DNA of 64,000 nucleotides from Hormiphora californensis (GCA_020137815.1 CM035353.1:2241982-2305981), one strand, 5' to 3'; positions 49,600 to 63,904 are shown, counted from the stretch's first letter. Notes: generated by a model from the sequence alone, not told the origin. Numbers and translations: made by a program.

Positions 49600-51296
49600 A
49601 TGACTCGTATCCAACTTTGCCTGCTATCAGTTATTTTGGTCGCGGCGGGCACGCACAGCCCGGATGTGGTGGCTGAGAGACACAAGACTATGGGAGAAAT
49701 AGAGAGAAACAGGACTCTTGGAGCGGGGAGTGGTACCTTAGGAGCGGGGACATGTACCGGGGAGATCGATGGCGACTGGGTACTTGCCGCTACAAAATGG
49801 GACTTGGACTCGGCTGAGATTTTGGAGGAATCAACAGTCGCCATCAAAAGTGCTAAAGTCAATAATATGGACCAGACATCCTTTGCGTATCAACTGGAAG
49901 GCCCTGTAACGTTCTCGACTGACATAAATCTTGACTTGTATGTTTTTGCTTTTTGATAAGTTTACGATTTATAGGAAGCCGGAGGGACCGGGTGGAAGTT
50001 CAAATGATTTTTTGCCAGCTTTACCACTCCTCTTTTACAGGCCGAAAGACTATTTTTCTGTCGGACCTGCCAGGATTCCCACTGTTACTCTCGGAGCAGG
50101 TTTTAGAAATGTGGCTCGGGGTAAAGCGGCATACCAATCTTCTACCGCATACCCTCATGCTACAGCTGCAAAAGCGGTCGATGGAAATCGTGATGGGGTC
50201 AGTGATAAAAACGTTTCACGTGACACGTCCAACCACGAAAATAACACCAATAACATTTCTGAAAAGTTACAGAACTGTTGTAATTTCAAACTATTTTCTC
50301 TCCAGGATTACGACCATGGATCAGTCACACATACGGGTACTGCACCAAATAACTACTGGGCCGTTTCACTGGGGACGATGTACGCTATCGAATGTGAGTG
50401 TTATATGCAATTAACAAGATTTAATCTTGATGAAGTGACTATTCTCAAGTTAACCAATAACCACTTTTCATTCCAGTTAACCATTACATCCCCTTCCTAG
50501 ATATCAGAATTTACAACAGAATCGATTGCTGCCAAAGCCGGCTTTCAGGGGCTAAGATACTGATTGATGACATAGACACTGGCATTGTTCTTTACCCTGT
50601 GAACGTACAAACCATCCACATTGGAAAGATGGGAAAGTGAGTTCTAGGGGAACCGAGTTCTAACAGTTGTAACATAAAATAGCCACGAACTAGATCTGAT
50701 AACATGACTTTCAAAGTAAGGACTGCGAATCGGACCCGAAAATTATTGAGCAATAAAACTTCCAAACAGGGTCGTTAAAATTCTCCAGCCGATGAATACT
50801 GCCCTCTCACTGGCCGAAGTTGAGGTGTATGCCACAAGCCCTTTCCTCTCGACAACTCCTAGTTTTGATAGCCATGGTTTTCTACAAGTTGATGTGACCA
50901 AGAAACGGCAAGTCAGCTTTGGTCAAAACAAAATTGGCGGTACGTTACTTTAAAAGGTTGTTGGGGGCAAAGCCAGATAATTATACACTTGTTTTTTTTC
51001 AGCGGGCGGTATGAGGGTTAAGTGCGATTTTGATATCCCGCCGAAAACGAAAGCTGACCTTTCCATTACTCAAACAACACGTAAGACTATAAACCCGATA
51101 ACGATCTATTAAAAAACTAACAATTAATATCTTTGATTACAATCTTCCTAATCTAGGTTCGGTAAAGTTGCAGCTTTGGCAGTATTGGGTAAACCCTCTT
51201 GAGAAAAAGTGCTATAAAGATCTCAAAACAACAGCTACTTTAAAAGTTAAAGAGGGACACGAATGTAAAATGACTGAAACTACGATGGAGGAATAA
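49600..51296 (+). CDS. Secreted F-type-lectin protein 1, possible aerolysin-like split module
   Basis: Seven exons: 49600-49937, 50041-50197, 50306-50393, 50501-50636, 50770-50939, 51003-51080 and 51157-51296 (TAA). The N terminus MTRIQLCLLSVILVAAG is a signal peptide. Exons 2-5 form an F-type (fucolectin, F5/8C-like) lectin: ARGKAAYQSS, AVDGNRDG, GSVTHTG, then NRIDCCQSR, matching the fucose-binding RxDxxxxR pattern downstream of a histidine, and LAEVEVYA. The flanking parts, SAKVNNMDQTSFAYQ before and CDFDIPPKTKADLSITQTT after the lectin, have the alternating Ser/Thr strand pattern and late PP-turn of aerolysin-family modules; this second assignment is a weak inference. Known F-type lectins bind fucosylated glycans in defence or adhesion. 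Confidence 0.75.
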
Positions 51297-51339
51297 ATTG
51301 ATGATTTTCGGTATTTTAATATTACTTAAGAAAACTGTA

Positions 51340-51375
51340 ACAGTTCATGTATACTGTATCAATAAAAATAAAAAT
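51340..51375 (+). terminator. Candidate polyadenylation signals of lectin gene 1
   Basis: Overlapping AATAAA words (aataaaaataaaaat) lie about 65 bp after the stop codon. Confidence 0.55.
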
Positions 51376-51726
51376 ACGGCTTGGTGACGCTCCTTTCATT
51401 CTTCTTGATTTCCATCCTATTCGTTATGGAGGGTGCTAACTGCTAATTCTATAGACAAAGGGGTGCCATAAGGGCCCTCATCACTCCTGGAGTCCCGGCT
51501 CGAGGGGTGTGAGTCACACAACAAAAGATCACAAAATTACAGTGTCACTGCAACCAGACGTTCTAACCAATCTTACAATCTGGCCTCTAAATATACTACT
51601 AGTAGTGTTTTCATTGCTGGTGACGAATAGTTACCAGACAGTAGACATTCTAAATATTGTTACTGACAGTCCGGCCTTTATAACCCACTTCTCAGTTCTC
51701 ATTCGCCCTCTCTCGTTCTTTTTGTC

Positions 51727-54584
<2,858 letters not shown>

Positions 54585-54887
54585 TCTGGTTATTTCCATC
54601 CAATAATAATGTTGGTATTTGCTCATTTAATTAAAAATTATATTAATTAAATAATTAATTACCTTTGTTGCCATCCCCCAAAGTAGTTTGTCCACTTCCA
54701 AAGGTAGGCCTGGTACCCGTCATGTGTTACAGGCGACATTGCCGCCCCCAAGTATCAAACTCACATGCTAGACAGAGGTTAGGACGTGGTCATTTGTGTG
54801 TTTCGTGGTAGCATTAAAAATAGAAGTTCAAGGTATACTTAAAAAATGAAATTTCATACACAAATATTTACAAAATAATAAAAAAAT

Positions 54888-55977
54888 TCACTCATCATCT
54901 TCGTCATCACCAAAAGACAAAAGAGTTTTATTTTTCACACCCTTTTTCTTCTCTTTATTTTTCCCCTCAACCTTAGCCTTCTTGCTCTTGTTGAAGCCCA
55001 ACTCGTTACCTTCCCTCTTCTTAGGTTTTTTAAACCGAATCTTCCCATCCGCTGGGGGTTCTTCTTCTTCTTCTATCTCGGCTGAGGAAGAGAACAAACT
55101 GTTAGATCTATGTGTACAAATTGTGTACAAAAAGCATACATGTGACAATAGTTTGTTTTTCTGTCTTGAGTCTTCACACCATGAGAGATAGGGTATCAAG
55201 ATAAATAACAGTTCAGTTTGGTTTGCCATCAATCGACCCGGAAGGCGGTCTGAGATCCGCTAAACTACCGGTTTAATTTGATGGGGTACTGCAGAGCAGG
55301 AACCGACCGAAACAAGTAAACAACCAATCAGAACTCGTTATTTAGGTCACGTGACTGGTTATCAGTCAATCAGGGACCAGTTTTTCCTGATTCGGTCGGT
55401 TCCTGCTGCAGAGATACATGTGATACAGTAGCATACATTACATATATGAACTACTAACGAGTGTGAAAAATGGTATATATCTCAACTCACCTAGTACCGC
55501 TGCTGATTCAGTCCCCTCATCTAGTTGCTTCTGTTCAGCGAGAAATGTCTTGGCCTCCTCAGCACTCAGATGTTCACTTGACAGCTGCACAACCTGCGGC
55601 TCCTCCTCTGCTCTATCAATAGGTCTCTAAAGAGAGAGAGTTGAGGTTTAATAGCATAAATAGGTCTCCATAGAGAGTTTAGTAGGATCGGCGGGTCTCT
55701 ATAGAAATAGCATCAATAAGTCTCTATAAAGAGTTTAATAGGATCGGTGGGTCTCTATAGAAATAGCATTGATGACTTGTTGAGGTATGTTGAGGTTAAT
55801 GTCATGTAGAAATGAGGGATAATGGCTAGCGAATAAATGCAGTAACCCTACCTTTTCTTTGTCCAATTTAGCTTGTTTATCCGTTACATCATGCTCAACG
55901 TATCCGGTCTCCTCCTTGAATTTCCGCAGAAAACTAGGCTCCTTTTTCACATATGTCAATCCAGGCTCCCGTGGCAT
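54888..55977 (-). CDS. KIAA1143 homologue (DUF4604), copy 1
   Basis: Three exons, 55977-55852, 55626-55491 and 55081-54888. The start MPREPGLTYVKKEPSFLRKF matches the family's N-terminal VSYVRPAEPAFLARFKE block. The middle exon has EEPQVVQLSSEHLSAEEAK (the VVVLKKGDLSVEEV block). The last has PPADGKIRFKKPKKR and the family-typical acidic end TLLSFGDDEDDE. It is a small, highly charged protein of unknown function, conserved across animals. The intron before exon 2 carries repeated acceptor-like units. The same gene is present at 59500-60745. Confidence 0.88.
55297..55405. mobile_element. hAT-like MITE copy 13, 109 bp
   Basis: Complete copy with the 8-bp duplication CTGCAGAG, in an intron of the KIAA1143 homologue. 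Confidence 0.95.
55620..55790. repeat. Acceptor-centred tandem repeats, about 5 units
   Basis: Units of about 25-30 bp resembling atcaataggtctctatagag recur through the intron. On the minus strand each recreates TATAG|AGACCTATTGAT, the 3' splice site and start of KIAA1143 exon 2. Confidence 0.85.
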
Positions 55978-57236
55978 ATTGTCTTCTGTACAAAATAGAG
56001 GATTGTTAAAAACATTATAATATCGATCGGTCAACGATAAAAAATTAAAAATTTCAACATCGATCAGAAAAACAAACAGGTTGCATATAGGAAATGTATG
56101 TGAAAAGTATAACATTTTGATGCACATACAAATGTTCGACAATTAATGTTCGACAATTTAATTACACGTAAAGGTGACTAAACACACAAAGGAAAATAAC
56201 AAAAGTTCTTATCCTTTTTTTTGTCAAATTAGTCTGTCGCACACATACATTTTTCAGCCCGTTGTATATATTCTCTCCCTCGCACACTCACACACATGGC
56301 AAAACAAATAAATAGAAGATGACAAAATAAAAGTCTTTAAAATACACGAGATCGTGTAGTAGAACAGTCAAACACACAGACTCAAACACCTCTATATAAC
56401 ATATGACATGTATTCCAACAGTTTTGTGTATGTGAAAGTTGAACAACAACTCAGTTCCAGTTGTGGAAAAGTGAAAGTGTCACAAGAAGGTGAGAAAAAC
56501 AAACCGGAACTCAATTTATAACACCGCGCCTTCCATCCGTTGCACCGAACACAAAAAAAAACATGGGAAACAGTACTTTGGAGAGGGTAACAGTACTTTG
56601 AAGAAACAGAAACGAGATTGATGAGGTACAGTACAGTTTTAACAACAGCCTGTTAGGGGGGAACAAGTGTTAAATACAGCTCGACCTACAAAACTGTATT
56701 TCAAATACAGATAGACCTATGATACTGTATTTCAAATACAGATAGACCTATTATAATACTGACACCCATTTCACCCAAGCAGCCCAATAAATGCAGATCT
56801 ATCAGAATCTTACAGGATAAGTATCGGATAATTGTTTATGAGCCGCATGATAATTGTTTGTTGGGATGATATCTCCTTCCGGCTTCAATCAATCAGGACA
56901 AAATGAAAAGCGGTGTTTTTATTAACGAACAGTTTCGATGTTACAACATCTTCCTCAGCCTACAAAATTTGGAAAATTGGTTAAAATCAAATCACATAGC
57001 TGTACACACACTGCAATACTAATATAAGACTAAAAATAAAGTACTAAATAACTAAATAACTAAATAACTAAATAAATAACTAAATAACTAAAATGGGTAA
57101 TAACAAAATCTAATAATCTAAGTCTACAAATCTAAATATCTAAAATACCAAATAATGATAACTACTCAACATCTCAAACCTAGGGAGATGAGAAAAGATG
57201 ATATTTAAACATCAACGCAGATATTTATACGACATC

Positions 57237-57271
57237 TTTTCTCTCTCTCTCTCTCTCTCTCACTCTCTCTC

Positions 57272-57316
<45 letters not shown>
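57237..57316. repeat. (CT)n microsatellite in the left Penelope arm
   Basis: Mirror of the (GA)n at about 58425-58500 in the right arm. Confidence 0.95.
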
Positions 57317-57317
<1 letters not shown>

Positions 57318-57650
57318 GACTCTATCTCTTCCCTTCTATCTAAACTACTATCGAAAACTGGATCACGCGATCTAACTGGTAAAGTAACGGACATAAAGAA
57401 ATCAGATCTGAATAATTAATGAAATACATAAATTAAATAAATTAAATAAATTAAATAACTAAAAATCTGGTTAAATCTGTCATCTCTTCCTTTAAATTAA
57501 TAGTCGGTTTCAATCTATGAATAAATGACGCTTCAATAATTTTCCTGTATAACATTTTAGTCTCAGTTGCTAATATACTAAAGCTAAGATTCGGAGTGGT
57601 GTTCGGAGCGTAGTTCATCCCCATCACATGTTGAACAGTCTCGGGAAGTA

Positions 57651-58292
57651 GTGGATAACCTGCTCCTGGCTAATGGATACACAGATCCCCGTACTTTTGC
57701 TTTCGACACCCATATCTCAAACCATCAACATCGGAACGAGACTACAGAGGAACAGGTGATTCTAAAGCTACCGTACATAACTGAGGGCTTCAGTGACCAG
57801 GTTACTCGGTTTGTCATTTCAAACAACCTTCCCATCAAGATTGTGTTTACGCCAGGCAGGAAGTTGAGAGAGATCTTCTGCTCTTCTAGACCTAGAGATG
57901 GACTACCAACTTGCCATCTAGCGAACTGTAAAATTTGCCCTATCCTTACAGACGGACATTGTCAAATTATTGCCCCTGTTTATAAAATTGAGTGTGTGTT
58001 ATGTGGCGAAATGTATGTAGGAGAAACGGGCAGGACTGCCAAGGAAAGACTCTCTGAGCATCTTCGCTGTGCGAATTCTCCCTCAGCGAAGTCGTACAGA
58101 GAGAAAGCCCTTGCACTCCATTACAGTACCTTCCACCCGAACACCACTCCGAATCTTAGCTTTAGTATATTAGCAACTGAGACTAAAATGTTATACAGGA
58201 AAATTATTGAAGCGTCATTTATTCATAGATTGAAACCGACTATTAATTTAAAGGAAGAGATGACAGATTTAACCAGATTTTTAGTTATTTAA
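57651..58292 (+). CDS. GIY-YIG endonuclease domain of a Penelope-like retroelement
   Basis: About 213 codons, open to the stop at 58290-58292. The upstream part has KIVFTPGRKLREIFCSSRPR, a typical connector following the reverse transcriptase in Penelope-like elements. Then a Cys-rich linker (CHLANCKICP) leads into YKIECVLCGEMYVGETGRTA and LSEHLR, the GIY-YIG core (Y..C..C...YVGeTgR...R..EH). In complete elements this nuclease nicks the target for reverse transcription. Here the reverse transcriptase is missing and no ATG opens the frame, so the element is non-autonomous. The C-terminal codons lie within the right inverted arm. Confidence 0.85.
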   Translation: MDNLLLANGYTDPRTFAFDTHISNHQHRNETTEEQVILKLPYITEGFSDQVTRFVISNNLPIKIVFTPGRKLREIFCSSRPRDGLPTCHLANCKICPILTDGHCQIIAPVYKIECVLCGEMYVGETGRTAKERLSEHLRCANSPSAKSYREKALALHYSTFHPNTTPNLSFSILATETKMLYRKIIEASFIHRLKPTINLKEEMTDLTRFLVI

Positions 58293-58425
58293 TTTATTTA
58301 ATTTATTTAATTTATGTATTTCATTAATTATTCAGATCTGATTTCTTTATGTCCGTTACTTTACCAGTTAGATCGCGTGATCCAGTTTTCGATAGTAGTT
58401 TAGATAGAAGGGAAGAGATAGAGTC

Positions 58426-58469
<44 letters not shown>

Positions 58470-58769
58470 GAGAGAGAGTGAGAGAGAGAGAGAGAGAGAG
58501 AAAAGATGTCGTATAAATATCTGCGTTGATGTTTAAATATCATCTTTTCTCATCTCCCTAGGTTTGAGATGTTGAGTAGTTATCATTATTTGGTATTTTA
58601 GATATTTAGATTTGTAGACTTAGATTATTAGATTTTGTTATTACCCATTTTAGTTATTTAGTTATTTATTTAGTTATTTAGTTATTTAGTTATTTAGTAC
58701 TTTATTTTTAGTCTTATATTAGTATTGCAGTGTGTGTACAGCTATGTGATTTGATTTTAACCAATTTTC

Positions 58770-58830
58770 CAAATTTTGTAGGCTGAGGAAGATGTTGTAA
58801 CATCGAAACTGTTCGTTAATAAAAACACCG
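58770..58830 (+). ncRNA. Hammerhead-ribozyme-like core (tentative)
   Basis: CTGAGGA, then the perfect hairpin GATGTT-GT-AACATC, then GAAAC, resembling the hammerhead order CUGANGA - stem II - GAAA. One extra A lies between CTGAGGA and the stem, and no convincing stem III plus cleavage triplet was found. The mirror copy is at 56935-56975 on the minus strand. Penelope-like elements are known to carry such ribozymes. Confidence 0.3.
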
Positions 58831-59499
58831 CTTTTCATTTTGTCCTGATTGATTGAAGCCGGAAGGAGATATCATCCCAACAAACAATTATCAGAATCTT
58901 AAACACACAGTAAAACTGAAAGACATACACCGCTTGAAATCCTAACATTTAACAAACCCTTTGGCTTTTGGGTGGTTCCCGTTTTTCCCGGGGGGTTACC
59001 TGTAGAGGTTTTTTTCCTTCCGTTTTACTTTAGTTTTATTTTGTTGGTTTTTGCTGGGGCCATTCCCTCCATCCTTTAACTGATATACGTAAACCCTCTT
59101 GAAAAGAAATGCTACAAAGATATTGAAACGACAGCTACTTTAACAGTTGCTGGGGAGCATGCGTGTGAAATGACGACAGTTCCAATGGATAGTTAGTCTG
59201 GTTATTTCCATCCAATAATAATGTTGGTATTTGCTCATTTAATTAAAAATTATATTAATTAATTAATTAATTAATTACCTTTGTTGCCATCCTCCAAAAT
59301 AGTTTGTCCACTTCCAAAGGTAGGCCTGGTACCCGTCGTGCGATACAGGCGACATTGCCGCCCCCAAGTATCAAACTCACATGCTAGAGAGGTTAAGACG
59401 TGGTCATTTGTGTGTTTCGTGGTAGGATTAAAATAGAAGTTCAAGGTATACTTAAAAAATGAAATTTCACATACAAATATTTACAAAATAATAAAAAAT

Positions 59500-60745
59500 T
59501 CACTCATCATCTTCGTCATCACCAAAAGACAAAAGAGTTTTATTTTTCACACCCTTTTTCTTCTCTTTATTTTTCCCCTCAACCTTAGCCTTCTTGCTCT
59601 TGTTGAAGCCCAACTCGTTACCTTCCCTCTTCTTAGGTTTTTTAAACCGAATCTTCCCATCCGCTGGGGGTTCTTCTTCTTCTTCTATCTCGGCTGAGGA
59701 AGAGAACAAACTGTTAGATCTATGTGTACAAATTGTATACAAAAAGCATACATGTGACAATATTTTGTTTTTCTGTCTTGAGTCTTCACACCATGAGGGT
59801 ATCAAGATAAATAACAGTTCAGTTTGGTTTGCCATCAATCGACCCGGAAGGCGGTCTGAGATCCGCTAAACTGCCGGTTTAATTTGATGGAATACTGCAT
59901 GCAGAGATAACAAGTAAACAAGTAAACAACCAATCAGAACTCGTTATTTAGGTCACGTGACTGGTTATCAGCCAATCAGGGACCAGTATTTCCTAATTCG
60001 GTCGGTTCCTGCTGCAGAGATACATGTGATACAGTAGCATACATTACATATATGAACTACCAACGAGTGTGATAAATGGTATATCCCAACTCACCTAGTA
60101 CCGCTGCTGATTCAGTCCCCTCATCCAATTGCTTCTGTTCAGCGAGAAATGTCTTGGCCTCTTCAGCACTCAGATGTTCACTTGATAGTTGCACAACCTG
60201 CGGCTCCTCCTCTGCTCTATCAATAGGTCTCTATGAAAGAGGTTAGGACGTGAAAATTAGGCGTGCCGGATGGGTCTACAAAGAGAGATCGATGGGTCTC
60301 TATAGAAATAGTCTTGAGGTACATGTATCAATAGGTCTCTAAAGAGAGAGAGTTGAGCATAAATAGGTCTCCATAAAGAGAGAGAGTTGAGGTTTAATAG
60401 GTAGCATCAATAGGTCTCCATAGAGAGAGTTTAGTAGGATCGGTGGGTCTCTATAATGGCATCAATAATTCCCTATAAGAGCATCAATATGTCTCTATAA
60501 AGAAATTAATAGGATCGATGGGTCTCTATAGAAATAGCATTGATGACTTGTTAAGGTATGTTGAGGATAATACTATGTAGAAATGAGGGATGGCTAGCGA
60601 ATAAATGCAGTAACCCTACCTTTTCTTTGTCCAATTTAGCGTGTTTATCCGTTACATCATGCTCAACGTATCCAGTCTCCTCCTTGAATTTCCGCAGAAA
60701 ACTAGGCTCCTTTTTTACATATGTCAATCCGGGCTCCCGTGGCAT
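59500..60745 (-). CDS. KIAA1143 homologue (DUF4604), copy 2
   Basis: Exons at 60745-60620, about 60238-60103 and 59693-59500, with the same frame and splice sites as copy 1. The last exon is identical in protein, and exon 1 differs by one residue (DKHAKLD versus DKQAKLD). The acceptor-centred repeat before exon 2 is longer here (about ten units at 60230-60540). It is more likely the other allele of copy 1 than a true second gene. Confidence 0.85.
59908..60011. mobile_element. hAT-like MITE copy 14, left end deleted
   Basis: Occupies the same intronic position as copy 13 in the duplicated block, with the left terminus replaced by gataacaagtaaacaagt. Confidence 0.9.
60230..60545. repeat. Acceptor-centred tandem repeats, about 10 units
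   Basis: Expanded version of the array at 55620-55790, in the same intron of copy 2. Confidence 0.85.
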
Positions 60746-61646
60746 ATTGTCTTCTGTACAAAATAGAGGATTGTTAAAAATATTTTAATATCGATTGGTC
60801 AACGATAAAAAATTTCAACATCGATCAGAAAAACAAACAGGTTGCATATAGGAAATGTATGTGAAAAGTATAACATTTTGATGCACATACAAATGTTCGA
60901 CAATTAATGTTCGACAATTTAATTACACGTAAAGGTGACTAAACACACAAAGGAAAATAACAAAAGTTCTTATCCTTTTTTTTTGTCAAATTAGTCTGTC
61001 GCACACATACATTTTTCAGCCCGTTGTATATATTCTCTCCCTCGCACACTCACACACATGGCAAAACAAATAAATAGAAGATGACAAAATAAAAGTCTTT
61101 AAAATACACGAGATCGTGTAGTAGAACAGTCAAACACACAGACTCAAACACCTCTCCCTATATATAACATATGACATGTATTCCAACAGTTTTGTGTGTG
61201 TGAAAGTTGAAAACACAACAACAACTCAGTTCCAGTTGTGGAAAAGTGAAAATGTCAAGCACAAGAAGGTGAGAAAAACAAACCGGAACTCAATTTATAA
61301 CACCGCGCCTTCCATCCGTTGCACCGAACACAAAAAAAACATGGGAAACAGTACTTTGGAGAGGGAAACAGTACTTTGAAGATACAGAAACGAGATTGAT
61401 GAGGTACAGTACAGTTTTAACAACAGCCTGTTAGGGGGAAACAAGTGTTAAATACAGCTAGACCTACTAAACTGTACTTCAAATACAGATACACCTATAA
61501 TACTGTATTTCAAATACAGATAGACCTATTATAATACTGACACCCATTTCACCCAATAAATGCAGATCTATCAGAATCTAAAACACACAGTAAAACTGAA
61601 AGACATACACCGCTTGAAATGCTAACATTTAACAAACCTCATGGCA

Positions 61647-63096
61647 TTAGTTGGGTCGGTTATACTGCTGTACACCAGGGGGTGTGGAGCTGTAGTAGTT
61701 GTTCATTCCACTTCCAAAGCCACTTGAGTTCATATTGTTGTTGTTGTTGGCAGGTGCAGCGGGGTTGTAAAATTCTGAGCTATTTCCAAACATTCCTCCC
61801 GGCTGGGCGCCCTGAGTGGTGAGGAGGTGGGGCTGAGTGGTGAGGTGGGGCTGTTAGGTGGGGCTGAGTGGTGAGGAGGTGGGACTGAGTGGAGGAGGGG
61901 GGCTAAGTGGTGATGCTAACGAAGGTGAGAGTGGGATAAGGACTATTGAGGTAGCCCTGTGGCTTAACAATTGATCATCTTACGATTGTGGACATACCTG
62001 GTGATCGAAATTAGATGTTTTCTTGTTCAGATTATTTGCAACTGCCACCGACAGGCTACTAGCGATAGAAACCATTGCCGCCTGAGCAGACGTGGTATTC
62101 TCATGATGGAGTGCATTCAGAGCAATTTTAATGCTCTCTACTAACATCCGAGTAGTCCCCGGAGTGTTCTGTTCCGCGACCGTGGCTAATAGGGGTGTAA
62201 AAGCGCTGATTAGGGCAGTGGCAGTAGCGTTGTTGCCACCTCCATATTGGTTCCTATTTGGTTGCTGTTGAGGGGGTGGTGGAGCAATTGGATATCCACC
62301 TCCTCCACCGAACTGATTTCCACCACCATAGGGGTTGCCAAAGGATGCCTGCTGCTGCATTCCCCCTCCTCCTCCTGCACTGTTCCTAAAATGATTCCGT
62401 TTCGAATCCTCTCGTTCATCAAAACCGGACGCATTTCGTTTCATTTTATCAGCGGGACTATCAGCATGTTTAACAACGATCGGAGAATTGCAACCATCCA
62501 TGGTTTGTGATTGGTGCATCTCCTTGATAGCTTGGAGGCACGAGCTAGCCTTGGCAAACTTGACAAATCCACATCCCCGGCTCGTCTTTTCGCCATTGAT
62601 CACTGCAGAGAGGGGATAATGGTAAGCAAACAAATACCAGACACACTCAAAAATGAAAGATCAGTGACTTACTAGATGTCAAGATGTTGCAGTCGATAAC
62701 TTCGCCAAACTTTGCAAACATTGCCTTGAGTTCGTCGCCATTAAGACTCTTCGAGATCATCCCAACAAAGAGACGCTTATCGAACTTCTTGTTGTCATCA
62801 TCGTGTACTGCCTTAATCTGCATCTCCTTCTTGGCGCCAGGTAGGGCAATACGATCATGCATTTCGTGCATTGCATTTTCAGCGTTGTCCAGATTAGCAA
62901 AGGTTACAAATGCGCATCCCTTATGAGTTTTAGTATCCCGGTCTCTACATACTTTGATGTTAACCAATGGTCCATATTTCTCAAAATACGGTTTTAAATC
63001 CGATTCCTCGAAGTTCTTTGGCACTTGCCCAACGAAGAGTTTTAGCGTCATGTCCATTACGACCTCATTGTTGTGATACTTAGCGATCAGGGACAT
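61647..63096 (-). CDS. CELF/Bruno-like RNA-binding protein lacking RRM3
   Basis: Three exons, 63096-62673, 62602-61998 and 61811-61647 (TAA), starting MSLIAKYHNNEVVMDMTLKL. RRM1 has KLFVGQVPKNFEESDLKPYF (RNP2) and KGCAFVTFA (RNP1). RRM2 has KRLFVGMISKSLNGDELKAM and RGCGFVKFA, split by the first intron. CELF proteins regulate splicing, translation and decay of mRNA. A Gly/Gln/Asn-rich linker follows, with a helical segment (ALISAFTPLLATVAEQNTPG). The protein then ends with NNNNNMNSSGFGSGMNNYYS and no third RRM, unlike typical CELF1-6 proteins. An internal in-frame ATG at MDMTLK is an alternative start. Confidence 0.88.
61815..61905. repeat. ggctgagtggtgaggtggg tandem repeat
   Basis: Four to five degenerate units of about 18-20 bp directly upstream (gene sense) of the last CELF acceptor, overlapping its cactcag motif. 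Confidence 0.8.
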
Positions 63097-63610
63097 TGCA
63101 CTGACGGGGACCAGCGGTAACGGGAAAAAGTTGAGTCTGTTGCGAAACAAACGTTAGAGAAACGCGTTGTGAGAAAATCCAAGTTTTCTGTTTTAAATTT
63201 TCAACGCGCGTGATGCCGCGGCAGATAAAAACATTCGCGCGGCGTCAAATTGCAGTTTAAAATAATTTTTTAAGCGCCCGTCTGCAGACATACTATGTAC
63301 ATTGTACATACCGTACAGAGCTGTTCAAGGATCTAAAAGGAGGCAGTCAGTGAGGCAGTCGAAGGACCATGAAAGGACCCACTTAGCAAATTTACTAAAC
63401 GAGGTTTTGGCTAAGAAGAAAATAAGTTAAATTAAAAATGTCACTTCCGCAGATTTCTCTAAACAAAATTTGCCATCTTGGGCGGATATCAGAGACGTAA
63501 TAAAGGAAACATACAACTTCGTCAATTATAAAAACCCCACGGCCTGTCCCAAGTGTTAATAAGTTAATACATGACGACTCATTTCGATGTAAAAAAGACA
63601 GTCTAAGCCC
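63097..63610. promoter_or_regulatory. 5' flank of the CELF-like gene
   Basis: Holds the 5' leader and presumed promoter of the minus-strand CELF-like gene. CG-rich words (caacgcgcg, cgcgcggcg) at 63200-63245. No TATA box seen and no other gene supported. Confidence 0.35.
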
Positions 63611-63904
63611 TTATTTCTGAACCTTCTTCTCTTTTTTCTTCTTTTTCTTTTCCTTCTTTTCCTTCACTGGCTTCACTTCATCCTCCTCAATTGGCTTCTC
63701 TGGCTCCTCCTCCACTGCTTCCATAGCTTCATCCGCTGCTGCTACTTCCGCATCTTCATCCGCTGCTGCTGTTTCCATCTCAGTGTCATCTGCTACCTCC
63801 TCTCCGACCTCTTCCTCTCCCATATCTTCCTCGCTCTCTCCGTCAGAACGGAACACCTCTTTAGGAGCTGAGGTAATTGGTTTGTTAGGGTTAGCATGAT
63901 ATAT
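63611..63904 (-). CDS. Last exon of an unidentified acidic/lysine-rich protein
   Basis: An exon from acceptor ggtttcag| (63904) to TAA. It reads YHANPNKPITSAPKEVFRSD, then a long Glu/Ala-rich stretch, and ends EKKEKKKKKKEKKVQK. The acid-then-basic tail is typical of nuclear or nucleolar chromatin and ribosome-biogenesis proteins, but the family cannot be named. The upstream exons lie beyond the right edge. Confidence 0.6.
   Translation of the reverse strand: MYHANPNKPITSAPKEVFRSDGESEEDMGEEEVGEEVADDTEMETAAADEDAEVAAADEAMEAVEEEPEKPIEEDEVKPVKEKKEKKKKKKEKKVQK

Larger units (their letters stand above)
56813..58888 (+). mobile_element. Penelope-like element fragment with inverted flanks
   Basis: Inserted in TATCAGAATCT, which is duplicated on both sides (56800-56812, 58889-58901) and single in the empty allele-like copy near 61567. 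Arms of about 750 bp (56850-57615 and 58135-58888) are inverted copies. The right arm includes the 3' end of the ORF, and the left arm is its mirror. The central ORF carries a GIY-YIG endonuclease. No reverse-transcriptase domain is present. Confidence 0.85.
59089..61640. repeat. Duplicated block, copy 2 (without Penelope insertion)
   Basis: Matches 54475-56812 plus 58889-58970, with small indels and substitutions typical of allelic divergence. It begins within the last exon of lectin gene 2 (aaccctcttgaaaagaaatg). Confidence 0.9.
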
